NCBI GenBank assembly: GCA_017534535.1
Contig: JAFXVZ010000001.1
Coordinates: 26,206 to 90,205, forward strand
Direction: 5' to 3'
DNA from: Bacteroidaceae bacterium
GTDB taxonomy: Bacteria; Bacteroidota; Bacteroidia; Bacteroidales; Bacteroidaceae
Length of the DNA stretch: 64,000 nucleotides
Below are positions 33,329-41,023 of this stretch, piece after piece; position 1 is the stretch's first letter; the number at the start of each line of letters is the position of its first letter. A program made the translations under genes and the position numbers. The notes under the pieces are model-generated. The model was not told the DNA's origin. It saw nothing but the letters and a program-made list of their open reading frames with translations, and searched no databases.

Positions 33329-34615
33329 ATGGAATCGCTCCCTGCATCAACGATCTGGGTACTCATCGTCTTTCTGTTTCTGACACTTCCCCTGCGATTG
33401 CTCATTTACTATGCCAAGAGCTATCGCTTGGTTATCTTGTCAAGACAGATAGCAGATGGTGTGCTCCTTGCGCTGACGGTCATTGCCACTTTGGGAGCAG
33501 CCTCATCCGTCTTTTACCAGCCGTTAGCACCAGAAGACGATATCTTCGCCAAGTACGTTTTCCCTGCATCGGCTTCTTTTATCCTGTCGGTACCCTATTT
33601 CTATATCTTGTCGTACCTGGTGGGCAGAAGGCCATTCTATACCAAGAAGCACTTAGCCAACCTCGACTACTTTACGGTGTATCTACGCAGTTTCAATGAC
33701 GAGCGCAAAGGCAAGAAACTGAAAAAGCGTATGACCAAAGCCCTGAGCGAGTGGTTTCCCGTATATGCCATTGGCAAACCCGACGAGTTCATGCCCCCGC
33801 CAGGAGCAAAACGCATCTATGTAGATGAGGACTGGCAGGAGATTGTGCAGGACATGATCAAGCGTTCGCAAATTATCCTGCAACGAATCAACACTTCTGA
33901 GAACTATCTTTGGGAGTTTGAACAGTGCTACAAGATGCAGTTCTTTGACAAATCCGTATTCTGGGTTGACCAAATAGACGAGTATCGGATGTTCCGAGGG
34001 ATGATCAAACGTCGTTTCGGATTGGAGTTCCCACAATTGGAAGACCGCAAGTGCCATGTAGTGTTTTACCGATTGCCCGACCTGACGTTCCGTATCATAT
34101 ACCTAACTGTCAAAGACGACTATGAACGGTTCAAGTTGTTGTTCAGGCAAGACCATCAGGCATTGTTTGCCGAAAACGAGACCTATCTCTATGGCAGGAA
34201 AGAGAAACTGGCGCAGCTATTGAAGTTTGGTTACGACAGTATCATCCCCCGTGAGGCACAAGGGTGGAGTTGGGCAGCTTTCTGGTGTCCGGAATACTAC
34301 CTCATCTTCCAGCACATCAAGCACCGCCTGTGGATTTTCTTTGGCTTCACCACCTTGGAAGGTATCATCGCCGGTGTTGATTTCTCAGGCGAGAGCATCT
34401 TCCGCTTGCTGATTGTACGTTTGTTGTTTGCCATGGTACCCATGGGACGTAATGGCAAGAAGATGGTATGGCTATCGCACCATTGGGAGAGCATCCGCTA
34501 TTACCAGCAAGAGGAGCGTATGTTCAGCAAGGCGGCTGTCATCATGAGCATTGCCTACGTGTTGTTCTGGGTTATTGCCCTTATAACACAGACTATTGTT
34601 AAGTATATAAATTAA
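33329..34615 (+). CDS. Membrane protein with TIR-like cytosolic domain
   Basis: 428 residues. There are two or three N-terminal membrane helices (WVLIVFLFLTLPLRLLIYYA; YVFPASASFILSVPYFYIL). A cytosolic domain at ~110-300 has a YLRSFNDE strand, AIGKPDEFMPPPGAKRIYVDEDWQEIV, and a following SQIIL strand, the order seen in TIR/SEFIR-like signalling domains. Two further helices lie near the C-terminus. The usual TIR catalytic Glu cannot be placed with certainty; EFEQCYKM is one candidate. It is probably co-transcribed with the RyR gene. It could be an immune effector or a signalling protein. Confidence 0.65.
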   Translation: MESLPASTIWVLIVFLFLTLPLRLLIYYAKSYRLVILSRQIADGVLLALTVIATLGAASSVFYQPLAPEDDIFAKYVFPASASFILSVPYFYILSYLVGRRPFYTKKHLANLDYFTVYLRSFNDERKGKKLKKRMTKALSEWFPVYAIGKPDEFMPPPGAKRIYVDEDWQEIVQDMIKRSQIILQRINTSENYLWEFEQCYKMQFFDKSVFWVDQIDEYRMFRGMIKRRFGLEFPQLEDRKCHVVFYRLPDLTFRIIYLTVKDDYERFKLLFRQDHQALFAENETYLYGRKEKLAQLLKFGYDSIIPREAQGWSWAAFWCPEYYLIFQHIKHRLWIFFGFTTLEGIIAGVDFSGESIFRLLIVRLLFAMVPMGRNGKKMVWLSHHWESIRYYQQEERMFSKAAVIMSIAYVLFWVIALITQTIVKYIN

Positions 34616-34622
34616 ACAAGAT

Positions 34623-36041
34623 ATGCCAAGAAAAAAGAAAGAGCTCCCTTTGTTGGAGCAGATAACAATAACCGACGTTGCAGCCGAGGGCAAGGCCATC
34701 GCCAAGGTCAACGACTTGGTGGTGTTTGTGCCTTACGTGGTGCCTGGCGATGTGGTGGATTTGCAAGTCCGTCGCAAGAAGCATCACTATGCCGAGGCTG
34801 AGGCAGTGAAATTCCACAAATTCTCTGAGGTGAGGGCAGTACCATTCTGCCAGCATTATGGTATCTGCGGTGGCTGTGTGTGGCAAATCCTCCCCTACGA
34901 GGAACAGCTGAAATACAAGCAGAAGCAAGTGGTGGATAACCTCACCCGCATCGGCAAGGTGCAGTTGCCGGAGATCAGTCCCATCATCGGCTCTGCCAAG
35001 ACACGAGAGTATCGCAACAAGCTGGAGTTCACGTTCAGCAACAAGCGTTGGCTCACTCGCGAGGAGGTATCACAAGCCATAGAGTATGAGCGCAATGTGG
35101 TGGGCTTCCACATTCCCGGTGCCTTCGACAAGGTATTGCCCATTGAGCAATGCTGGCTGCAGATCGACATCTCCAACCAGATACGCAATACCATCCGCGA
35201 CTTTACCTTGGAACATGGCTACAGCTTCAGTGATCTCCGCAGCCACGAGGGCATGATGCGCAACCTCATCATCCGCACCACCTCTACTGGCGAACTGATG
35301 CTGATTGTGGTGGCTCGCATTGACAACGACGAGGAAATGGAGAAGTTCAAGACGCTGTTGCAATTCGTGGCGGACAAGTTCCCGCAGATCACCTCGCTGC
35401 AATATGTCATCAATAATAAGGTAAATGACTCCATTGGTGACCTCGACACCTTTACCTTCAAGGGGCGTGACCACATCTTCGAGGAGATGGAAGGTCTGAA
35501 GTTCAAGATTGGTCCCAAGAGTTTCTACCAAACCAACTCAGAGCAGGCGTATAATTTATATAAGGTGGCACGTAACTTTGCCGGACTTACAGGCAACGAA
35601 CTGGTATATGATCTCTACACAGGTACTGGCACTATTGCCAACTTCGTTTCTCGTCAGGCTCGCCAAGTCATTGGTATCGAATATGTGCCTGAGGCCATCG
35701 AGGATGCCAAGGTCAATTCACAAATCAATGACATCAAGAACACTTTGTTCTATGCAGGCGATATGAAGGACATCCTCACCGCTGACTTCATAGCCGAGCA
35801 TGGCAGGCCCGATGTGATTATCACCGACCCGCCACGTGCCGGTATGCACCCCGATGTGGTAAATGTCATCTTGGATGCCGAGCCTCAACGCATTGTCTAT
35901 GTCAGCTGCAACCCTGCCACTCAAGCTCGAGACCTACAGCTGCTGGATGTGAAATACAAAGTGATGGCAGTACAGCCTGTGGATATGTTCCCACAGACTC
36001 ATCACGTTGAAAACGTTGTTCTATTGACGATTGACCATTGA
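34623..36041 (+). CDS. rlmD: 23S rRNA (uracil-C5)-methyltransferase, RlmD type
   Basis: 472 residues. An N-terminal TRAM/OB domain (ITITDVAAEGKAIAKVNDLVVFVPYVVPGD) comes first, then an iron-sulphur Cys cluster (CQHYGICGGCVWQ). The SAM-binding motif is DLYTGTGTIANF, followed by TDPPRAGMHP, and the catalytic Cys is in YVSCNPATQARD. This layout is the RlmD/TrmA family. It methylates U1939 of 23S rRNA in E. coli; assignment between RlmD and RlmC/TrmA relatives is less firm. The last residues (LLTIDH) read into heptad repeat DNA. Confidence 0.88.
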   Translation: MPRKKKELPLLEQITITDVAAEGKAIAKVNDLVVFVPYVVPGDVVDLQVRRKKHHYAEAEAVKFHKFSEVRAVPFCQHYGICGGCVWQILPYEEQLKYKQKQVVDNLTRIGKVQLPEISPIIGSAKTREYRNKLEFTFSNKRWLTREEVSQAIEYERNVVGFHIPGAFDKVLPIEQCWLQIDISNQIRNTIRDFTLEHGYSFSDLRSHEGMMRNLIIRTTSTGELMLIVVARIDNDEEMEKFKTLLQFVADKFPQITSLQYVINNKVNDSIGDLDTFTFKGRDHIFEEMEGLKFKIGPKSFYQTNSEQAYNLYKVARNFAGLTGNELVYDLYTGTGTIANFVSRQARQVIGIEYVPEAIEDAKVNSQINDIKNTLFYAGDMKDILTADFIAEHGRPDVIITDPPRAGMHPDVVNVILDAEPQRIVYVSCNPATQARDLQLLDVKYKVMAVQPVDMFPQTHHVENVVLLTIDH

Positions 36042-36049
36042 CAATTGAC

Positions 36050-36122
36050 TGCGTCCTATTTTGTCGCGACTCGGCATAGCCGATGCAAGCATCGCTCTGC
36101 CCTCGCTGCTCCAAAAAGTGAC
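36050..36122 (+). repeat. REP-like palindromic element, copy A
   Basis: About 73 bp running from GCGTCCTATTTTGTCGC to CCAAAAAGTGAC. Its core folds as GGCA...CGATGC-AA-GCATCG...TGCC. Matching copies are at 55323, 60166 and 60261. Confidence 0.85.
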
Positions 36123-36130
36123 AATTGACC

Positions 36131-36194
36131 ATTATTCACTCTTCATTATTCATTATTCATTATTCACTATTCATTATTCATTGTTCTTCGTTCA
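36131..36194. repeat. Heptanucleotide tandem repeat (ATTCATT units)
   Basis: Seven to eight units directly before the start codon at 36197. On translation it gives the false leader HSSLFIIHYSLFIIH. Confidence 0.85.
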
Positions 36195-36196
36195 TT

Positions 36197-37144
36197 ATGA
36201 AAGAAAAGAAAGTAGCCCGCGCCCGTAATCAATACACCGATTACATCGTTAGAGAACCCATGGGACTGATGGAGTTCCTGGCAGCCCGTATGCCACAGGC
36301 AAGTCGTACCAAACTGAAGTCGCTGCTCAGCAAGCGCATCGTCTATGTAGATCAGCGCATCACTACGCAATACGACTTCCCCCTGAAGCCTGGCATGAAA
36401 GTACAAATCAGTCGCGAGAAAGCCGGACATGAGTTCCGCAATCGCCTGCTAAAAATAGTTTATGAAGATGCCTATCTCCTGGTAGTAGAGAAAGAACCCG
36501 GCTTACTGTCCGTCAAGACGGAGCGAGAGAAGGAACGCACAGCTGCCACCATCCTCACTGAATACCTGCGCAGAAGCAACAAACGCAGTCAGGTATATGT
36601 GGTGCATCGTCTGGATCGTGATACCTCCGGCCTGATGATGTTCGCCAAGGACGAGCAGACACAACGTACCCTCCGCGACAATTGGCATAACATTGTGACC
36701 GACCGTCGCTATGTGGCCATCGTGTATGGAGACATGGAACAAGACTATGGTACCGTTCGTTCATGGCTCACCGACAAGAAGTTGTATGTGGCATCCAGTC
36801 CGGTAGATGATGGCGGGCAGATTGCCATCACCCACTACGAAACCATCAAGCGTGCCAATGGCTTTTCTATGATGGAGCTTAGACTTGAAACGGGTCGTAA
36901 GAATCAAATACGTGTACACATGGCAGATTTGGGTCACCCTGTGGTGGGTGATGGTCGCTATGGCCCTGAAGATGACAAGAATCCTTTGAACCGCTTGGGT
37001 CTTCATGCGTTCAAGCTCTGCTTCACCCACCCCGTTACAGGTGAGAAGATGCAGTTTGAGACCCCCTATCCTACCTCATTCAAACGTCTGATGCAGCGTC
37101 CTGTGCCTGACGCTCAGCATCCTTCTGCCTACGACGCTGATTGA
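36197..37144 (+). CDS. RluA-family pseudouridine synthase
   Basis: 315 residues from ATG 36197, where the upstream extension is pure repeat. The N-terminus has an S4-like RNA-binding segment (MEFLAARMPQASRTKLKSLLSKRIVYVD). The catalytic motif VHRLDRDTSGLMMFAK has the essential Asp, and there is the late motif LETGRKNQIRVHMADLGHPVVGD. It modifies uridines in rRNA or tRNA; the exact site is unknown. Its last 65 bp overlap the 3' end of the convergent K+ channel gene. Confidence 0.92.
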   Translation: MKEKKVARARNQYTDYIVREPMGLMEFLAARMPQASRTKLKSLLSKRIVYVDQRITTQYDFPLKPGMKVQISREKAGHEFRNRLLKIVYEDAYLLVVEKEPGLLSVKTEREKERTAATILTEYLRRSNKRSQVYVVHRLDRDTSGLMMFAKDEQTQRTLRDNWHNIVTDRRYVAIVYGDMEQDYGTVRSWLTDKKLYVASSPVDDGGQIAITHYETIKRANGFSMMELRLETGRKNQIRVHMADLGHPVVGDGRYGPEDDKNPLNRLGLHAFKLCFTHPVTGEKMQFETPYPTSFKRLMQRPVPDAQHPSAYDAD

Positions 37145-37859
37145 GTTCATCCATATAACCTGCCGTCATAATACCCGACGGCAGGGCGATGATGGCGATA
37201 CCCACGATAGCCGAGATGATACTGATAACGCGTCCTGTTTCAGAAATGGGATAGAAATCGCCGTAACCTACGGTGGTGAGTGTACAAGCCGACCAATAGA
37301 AGGCCTCGAAGAAATTCTCAAATACCAGTTCGCCCGTCTCTGGGTTTACCTCCAACTCTGCGTTAAACATGATCAGTGCCGTAACGAACACGTAGAACAC
37401 CGCCAATGACAGTACGGTGCAGAGAATCTTACTCTGCCTGCGTATCACTGCCAAGATAATCTCCAACGGCTCGAAATAGCGGATGACCTTCAGCACACGC
37501 ATAATTTTCAGCAGTCGGGAAACCCTCGCCACCTTGAATGTTGAATCCAAGACGGTAAATGTAGGCAAGATAGACAACAAGTCAACAATCGCCATCGGTG
37601 TAAAGGGATAGATTAGGAATGCAGCCAGCGGTTTACGTTTCGAGCGCAAGTCTGCCGTTATCCATCTGAGCACATAGTCTATCAGGAAACAGATGCCCGA
37701 CACCAGATCCATCAAATAGAAAACGGTATTAGTGTTACGGAACATCAAGGGGTATATGCCGATGCCTATCATCAACAGCATCAGCCAGTCATAGATTCGG
37801 GAGTAGAGCTTGTCGCTGTTCGTCCCTACCATATCGTTGATCTTTTCTCGTAAAGACAT
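37080..37859 (-). CDS. Voltage-gated potassium channel (Kv-like ion transporter)
   Basis: 259 residues with six membrane segments. The S4 voltage sensor has regularly spaced Arg/Lys (FKVARVSRLLKIMRVLKVIRYF), the pore helix follows, and the selectivity filter is TTVGYGDFYP. It ends in a short helical tail (ELNQRRRQKDAERQAQDA), which may be a tetramer coiled coil. Inner membrane. A minus-strand TATCTTTG box at 37932-37925 serves it, with heptad repeats between promoter and gene. Confidence 0.93.
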   Translation of the reverse strand: MSLREKINDMVGTNSDKLYSRIYDWLMLLMIGIGIYPLMFRNTNTVFYLMDLVSGICFLIDYVLRWITADLRSKRKPLAAFLIYPFTPMAIVDLLSILPTFTVLDSTFKVARVSRLLKIMRVLKVIRYFEPLEIILAVIRRQSKILCTVLSLAVFYVFVTALIMFNAELEVNPETGELVFENFFEAFYWSACTLTTVGYGDFYPISETGRVISIISAIVGIAIIALPSGIMTAGYMDELNQRRRQKDAERQAQDAASDV

Positions 37860-37870
37860 ACCTTAAAAAA

Positions 37871-37907
37871 ATGAATAATGAATAATGAATAATGAACAAT
37901 GAACAAT
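37871..37907. repeat. Heptanucleotide tandem repeat (ATGAATA/ATGAACA units)
   Basis: Five units in the leader of the K+ channel gene, between its promoter and start codon. Confidence 0.8.
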
Positions 37908-37924
37908 ATTCATATGTTTGCCGA

Positions 37925-37963
37925 CAAAGATAGGAAGAATTATTGAAATAATGATTAACTTTG
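37925..37963. promoter_or_regulatory. Divergent -7 boxes for K+ channel and methyltransferase
   Basis: TATCTTTG on the minus strand (37932-37925) faces the channel gene; TAACTTTG on the plus strand (37956-37963) faces the methyltransferase. Clear -33 partners were not found. Confidence 0.5.
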
Positions 37964-37980
37964 CAGCAGATAAGGAAAAA

Positions 37981-38709
37981 ATGAGCATGATGGAACAGCA
38001 CAAAGACCCGATGGGCAGAGCCATTCAAGAGTATTGGAAGACGGGTGACAAGACTCCCGTACGGGTATTCTCTCCGATGTTTGAAGAAGATGAGATGCCC
38101 GTAGAGACCTTGTTCCGCACATACGACCAGATGCCCAAGCTGGAGCAGCAGGCATTGGATCTGTCGCGAGGCAAGACACTTGACGTAGGTGCTGGAGCCG
38201 GCTGTCATTCTCTAATCTTGCAGGAAAGAGGCATCGATGTCACTGCCATCGACATCTCTCCCCTATCTGTGGAAACCATGCGGGGACGTGGTGTGATGAA
38301 GGTCCTTCAACAAGATTTCTTTACCCTCACTGGTCAATACGACACCTTATTATTATTAATGAACGGTATCGGCATCGTGGGCAAAGCGGAGAACCTGCCC
38401 GTACTCTTCCATCTCTTAGACCGCATCCTGGCTCCTGGTGGCCAACTACTCTTCGACTCTTCCGACCTCTGCTACCTCTTTGAGGACGAAGACGGCATCA
38501 TCGAACTGCCTGACATCGATGAGTACTATGGTAACCTCGTCTATCAGCTGCAATACAAAGACACCTTGGGCGAACCTTTCAACTGGAGCTACATCGATGC
38601 CGACACTGTCAGCGATGCCGCAGAAGCCCACGGTTATCAACTGGAAATCCTTGCCGAAGGCCCCCACTATGACTATTTGGCGAGGATAACGAAGGGAGGT
38701 AATAAATAA
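37981..38709 (+). CDS. Class I SAM-dependent methyltransferase
   Basis: 242 residues from ATG 37981. Upstream in-frame codons overlap the -7 box; ATGs at 37987 and 37990 are alternatives. Motif I LDVGAGAGCHSLILQERG binds SAM, and motif II VTAIDIS, the acidic loop and LFHLLDRILAPGGQLLFDSSD (motif III region) follow. The substrate is unknown: the closest general type is the small-molecule/protein methyltransferase 11/25 group. No transmembrane part. Confidence 0.85.
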   Translation: MSMMEQHKDPMGRAIQEYWKTGDKTPVRVFSPMFEEDEMPVETLFRTYDQMPKLEQQALDLSRGKTLDVGAGAGCHSLILQERGIDVTAIDISPLSVETMRGRGVMKVLQQDFFTLTGQYDTLLLLMNGIGIVGKAENLPVLFHLLDRILAPGGQLLFDSSDLCYLFEDEDGIIELPDIDEYYGNLVYQLQYKDTLGEPFNWSYIDADTVSDAAEAHGYQLEILAEGPHYDYLARITKGGNK

Positions 38710-38913
38710 AAACAGGCTGATAATATTACAGTTTCTCAACTTACAAAATTTGAATAGCGTTGTAAAGAGAAATAGTATATTGTGTTATGAAGACTTCATT
38801 ATATTATGTTTCGTTTGCAACTATTAGCGTCATCATATTAAGCTCTATTTGAACTCTTTACATAAGCACATGAAGATTTAACAAAAAAAAATTAAAAAAA
38901 ATCAATAAAAAAA
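38710..38913. other. Gene-free stretch before the pilus promoter
   Basis: AT-rich, no supported gene. The first sharp signal is the promoter at 38914. Confidence 0.5.
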
Positions 38914-38945
38914 TTTGCACGTTTCATAAATTGCGTATATATTTG
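38914..38945 (+). promoter_or_regulatory. Promoter of the type V pilus operon
   Basis: TTTG (38914-38917), 20 nt, TATATTTG (38938-38945): an exact match to the Bacteroidetes consensus. It leaves a ~90-nt leader before the first gene. No competing promoter was seen inside the operon. Confidence 0.85.
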
Positions 38946-39045
38946 CACCTTGTATTGTTGTACACGTTAACCGTTTTTGGTTTGAGATAATGGCTAATTG
39001 CCTATTTATCAGAGTATAGAATAAGGTTTAAGATAACGAGAATAA

Positions 39046-39654
39046 ATGATAGCTGGTAAAACCATAGGAACAATATCGAAAGGCAGGATAAGAAGTATCG
39101 TGCTTATGCTATTTTTGTGCGGCATCAGCCTTTGTTGTTTTTCACAGACGGTGGTCTTGAAGAACAACTTCCTCTATGATGCCACCCTAACCCCTAACTT
39201 GGGCATTGAAGTCCGCTTGGACGACAAATGGACCGCAGGTCTCAACGTGGGCTACCAACCCTGGCCATTTGACGACAAGACCGAGCGAAAGCTCCGTCAC
39301 CTGCTCATCTCTCCTGAGGTGAGATACTGGTTCTGCGATGTCTTCAGCGGCTGGTTCATCGGTGCCAATGCATTCTACTCCCACTTTAATGTAAGTAAGG
39401 TAAACCTCTTGGGACTGTATCCTTCTGTAAAGAACCGTCGCAAGCAAGGTGATGCCTTTGCTGGTGGTATCTTCGGTGGTCACTCGTGGATTCTGAGTCC
39501 GCGATGGAGCATCGAGGCCGAAGCGGGTATCGATGTAGGCTCTGCCAAGTATAAGGAGTATGAGTGTGCCCATTGCGGCGAGTATTTCGGTGAAGACAAC
39601 AAAGTGTTCCTGGCGCCGAAAGTGGGTATTAACATTATCTATAATCTAAAATGA
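39046..39654 (+). CDS. DUF3575 outer-membrane protein of the pilus operon
   Basis: 202 residues. A hydrophobic export segment (IVLMLFLCGISLCCFSQ) is followed by the DUF3575 pattern VVLKNNFLYDATLTPNLGIEVRLDDKWTAG. The rest has alternating strands like an eight-stranded barrel with an aromatic-rich PWPFDDKTERKLRHLLISPEVRYWF turn. DUF3575 genes regularly precede Mfa/Fim pilus genes and are thought to act in the outer membrane. The stop overlaps the next start by 4 bp (39651-39654). Confidence 0.88.
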   Translation: MIAGKTIGTISKGRIRSIVLMLFLCGISLCCFSQTVVLKNNFLYDATLTPNLGIEVRLDDKWTAGLNVGYQPWPFDDKTERKLRHLLISPEVRYWFCDVFSGWFIGANAFYSHFNVSKVNLLGLYPSVKNRRKQGDAFAGGIFGGHSWILSPRWSIEAEAGIDVGSAKYKEYECAHCGEYFGEDNKVFLAPKVGINIIYNLK

Positions 39655-40961
39655 AGAAGTTTGCTATCATAGGATTGTCTTTGTTGCTGACAGGCACCTT
39701 GCATGCCCAGCGTATCATTCAGACACAAAGTCAGAAAGATAAGCTATTGCTGTCGTATGAACTGCCATTGCAACAGCCCGCGAGTGACTATGCTACTATA
39801 GTTACTCCTTTCCTGTGCGGGCAAAACGATACACTGGTATTAGAGCCAGTTACTGTGCGTGGTGCCCAGAACGCCCGCAAGTTGCATCGCGACTATGTGC
39901 TGAACCACAAGGGAGCGGAGCCAGACTATATCAAAGCTGCCGAGATGCCTACCTCTTTTGCACAGGCATCAGAGATTCCCTTGGCAAGTCATCCTTGGAT
40001 AAAGAATGGTCCCCTGAGAATGTTGTTCATGACAGATAAGGAAGGCTGCTGCCAGGTAGAAACAGTAGCCCTTGCCTACACTGACCCATTCACTTACGAC
40101 TATCGCAATCCTTTCAAGCCGGTGTTCAATCCTGTGGCTGACGACACGGGTGTGGCTGGTCAGTTGGAAAGAAACAATCCTATCCTGGAGCATGTGTCTA
40201 ACTATCGTCCTTACGATACCACCCGCATCCTCCGCAAGGAAGGTCGCCACATTTACGTGAATTTCCCTCTTGCTAAGAGTGAGTTGATATACGACTTTGA
40301 AGATAATGCGAACCGTCTGGACCGTATCATCGACATCACCTATCAGATTATGAACGATACCACCAGCAGCGTGAAGTGCATCCAGATCATTGGTCTTGCC
40401 TCAGTAGAGGGTAATGATGCCGTGAACCGCCGTTTGGCTGGTGCTCGTGCAGAAGCCCTGAAGCGTTATGTACAGCAAAAGATAAGTGTTCCTGACAATA
40501 TGTTCGAGCTTGCCAACGGCGGTGCCGCATGGACCGAATTCCGTGACCAGGTGAACGACGCCAACTTTGAAGGTAAAGAGCAGGTATTGCAGCTGATTGA
40601 CAACACAGCAGACCCGAATCGCCGCCAACAGCTCCTCCGCAACTCGAGAGCCTACAATTACCTGCGACAGAACATCCTGCCCGACGAGCGTAATGCCGGA
40701 TACGTACGTATCTATTGGGACTATGTACCTGACAACAATGCCAAGGTCATCAATCAGGCAGCTGACTTGCTGAAGCAAGAACAGTGGCAGCAGGCATTGA
40801 ATACATTGCAAAGTGTAAAGAATGACGAACGTGCACAAAATGTATTGGCAGTTGCCCTGTATATGACAGGTAATGAGCAAGAGGCCATGCGAATCTGGCA
40901 GAGACGTGCCGCCATGGGCGATGCTGATGCAGCCGCTAATTTAAGGCAGTTACAAGATTAA
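39651..40961 (+). CDS. DUF3868 / OmpA-like pilus operon protein
   Basis: 436 residues. The signal peptide ends at LHAQR. The DUF3868 N-terminal domain (~20-170) is beta-rich with VTPFLCGQNDTLVLEPVTVRGAQNARK. Residues ~225-345 resemble an OmpA/peptidoglycan-associated domain (VKCIQIIGLASVEGNDAVNRRLAGARAEALKRYV). A short TPR/Sel1-like C-terminus follows (ALNTLQSVKNDERAQNVLAVALYMTGNEQEAM). It may tether the pilus machinery to the cell wall. A truncated paralogue is at 53584-54027. Confidence 0.88.
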   Translation: MKKFAIIGLSLLLTGTLHAQRIIQTQSQKDKLLLSYELPLQQPASDYATIVTPFLCGQNDTLVLEPVTVRGAQNARKLHRDYVLNHKGAEPDYIKAAEMPTSFAQASEIPLASHPWIKNGPLRMLFMTDKEGCCQVETVALAYTDPFTYDYRNPFKPVFNPVADDTGVAGQLERNNPILEHVSNYRPYDTTRILRKEGRHIYVNFPLAKSELIYDFEDNANRLDRIIDITYQIMNDTTSSVKCIQIIGLASVEGNDAVNRRLAGARAEALKRYVQQKISVPDNMFELANGGAAWTEFRDQVNDANFEGKEQVLQLIDNTADPNRRQQLLRNSRAYNYLRQNILPDERNAGYVRIYWDYVPDNNAKVINQAADLLKQEQWQQALNTLQSVKNDERAQNVLAVALYMTGNEQEAMRIWQRRAAMGDADAAANLRQLQD

Positions 40962-41023
40962 ACAAGGCTATTTTGAGATAAATATAAATAAAGGAATTAA
41001 TAACAATTTAATAACAAGTAATT

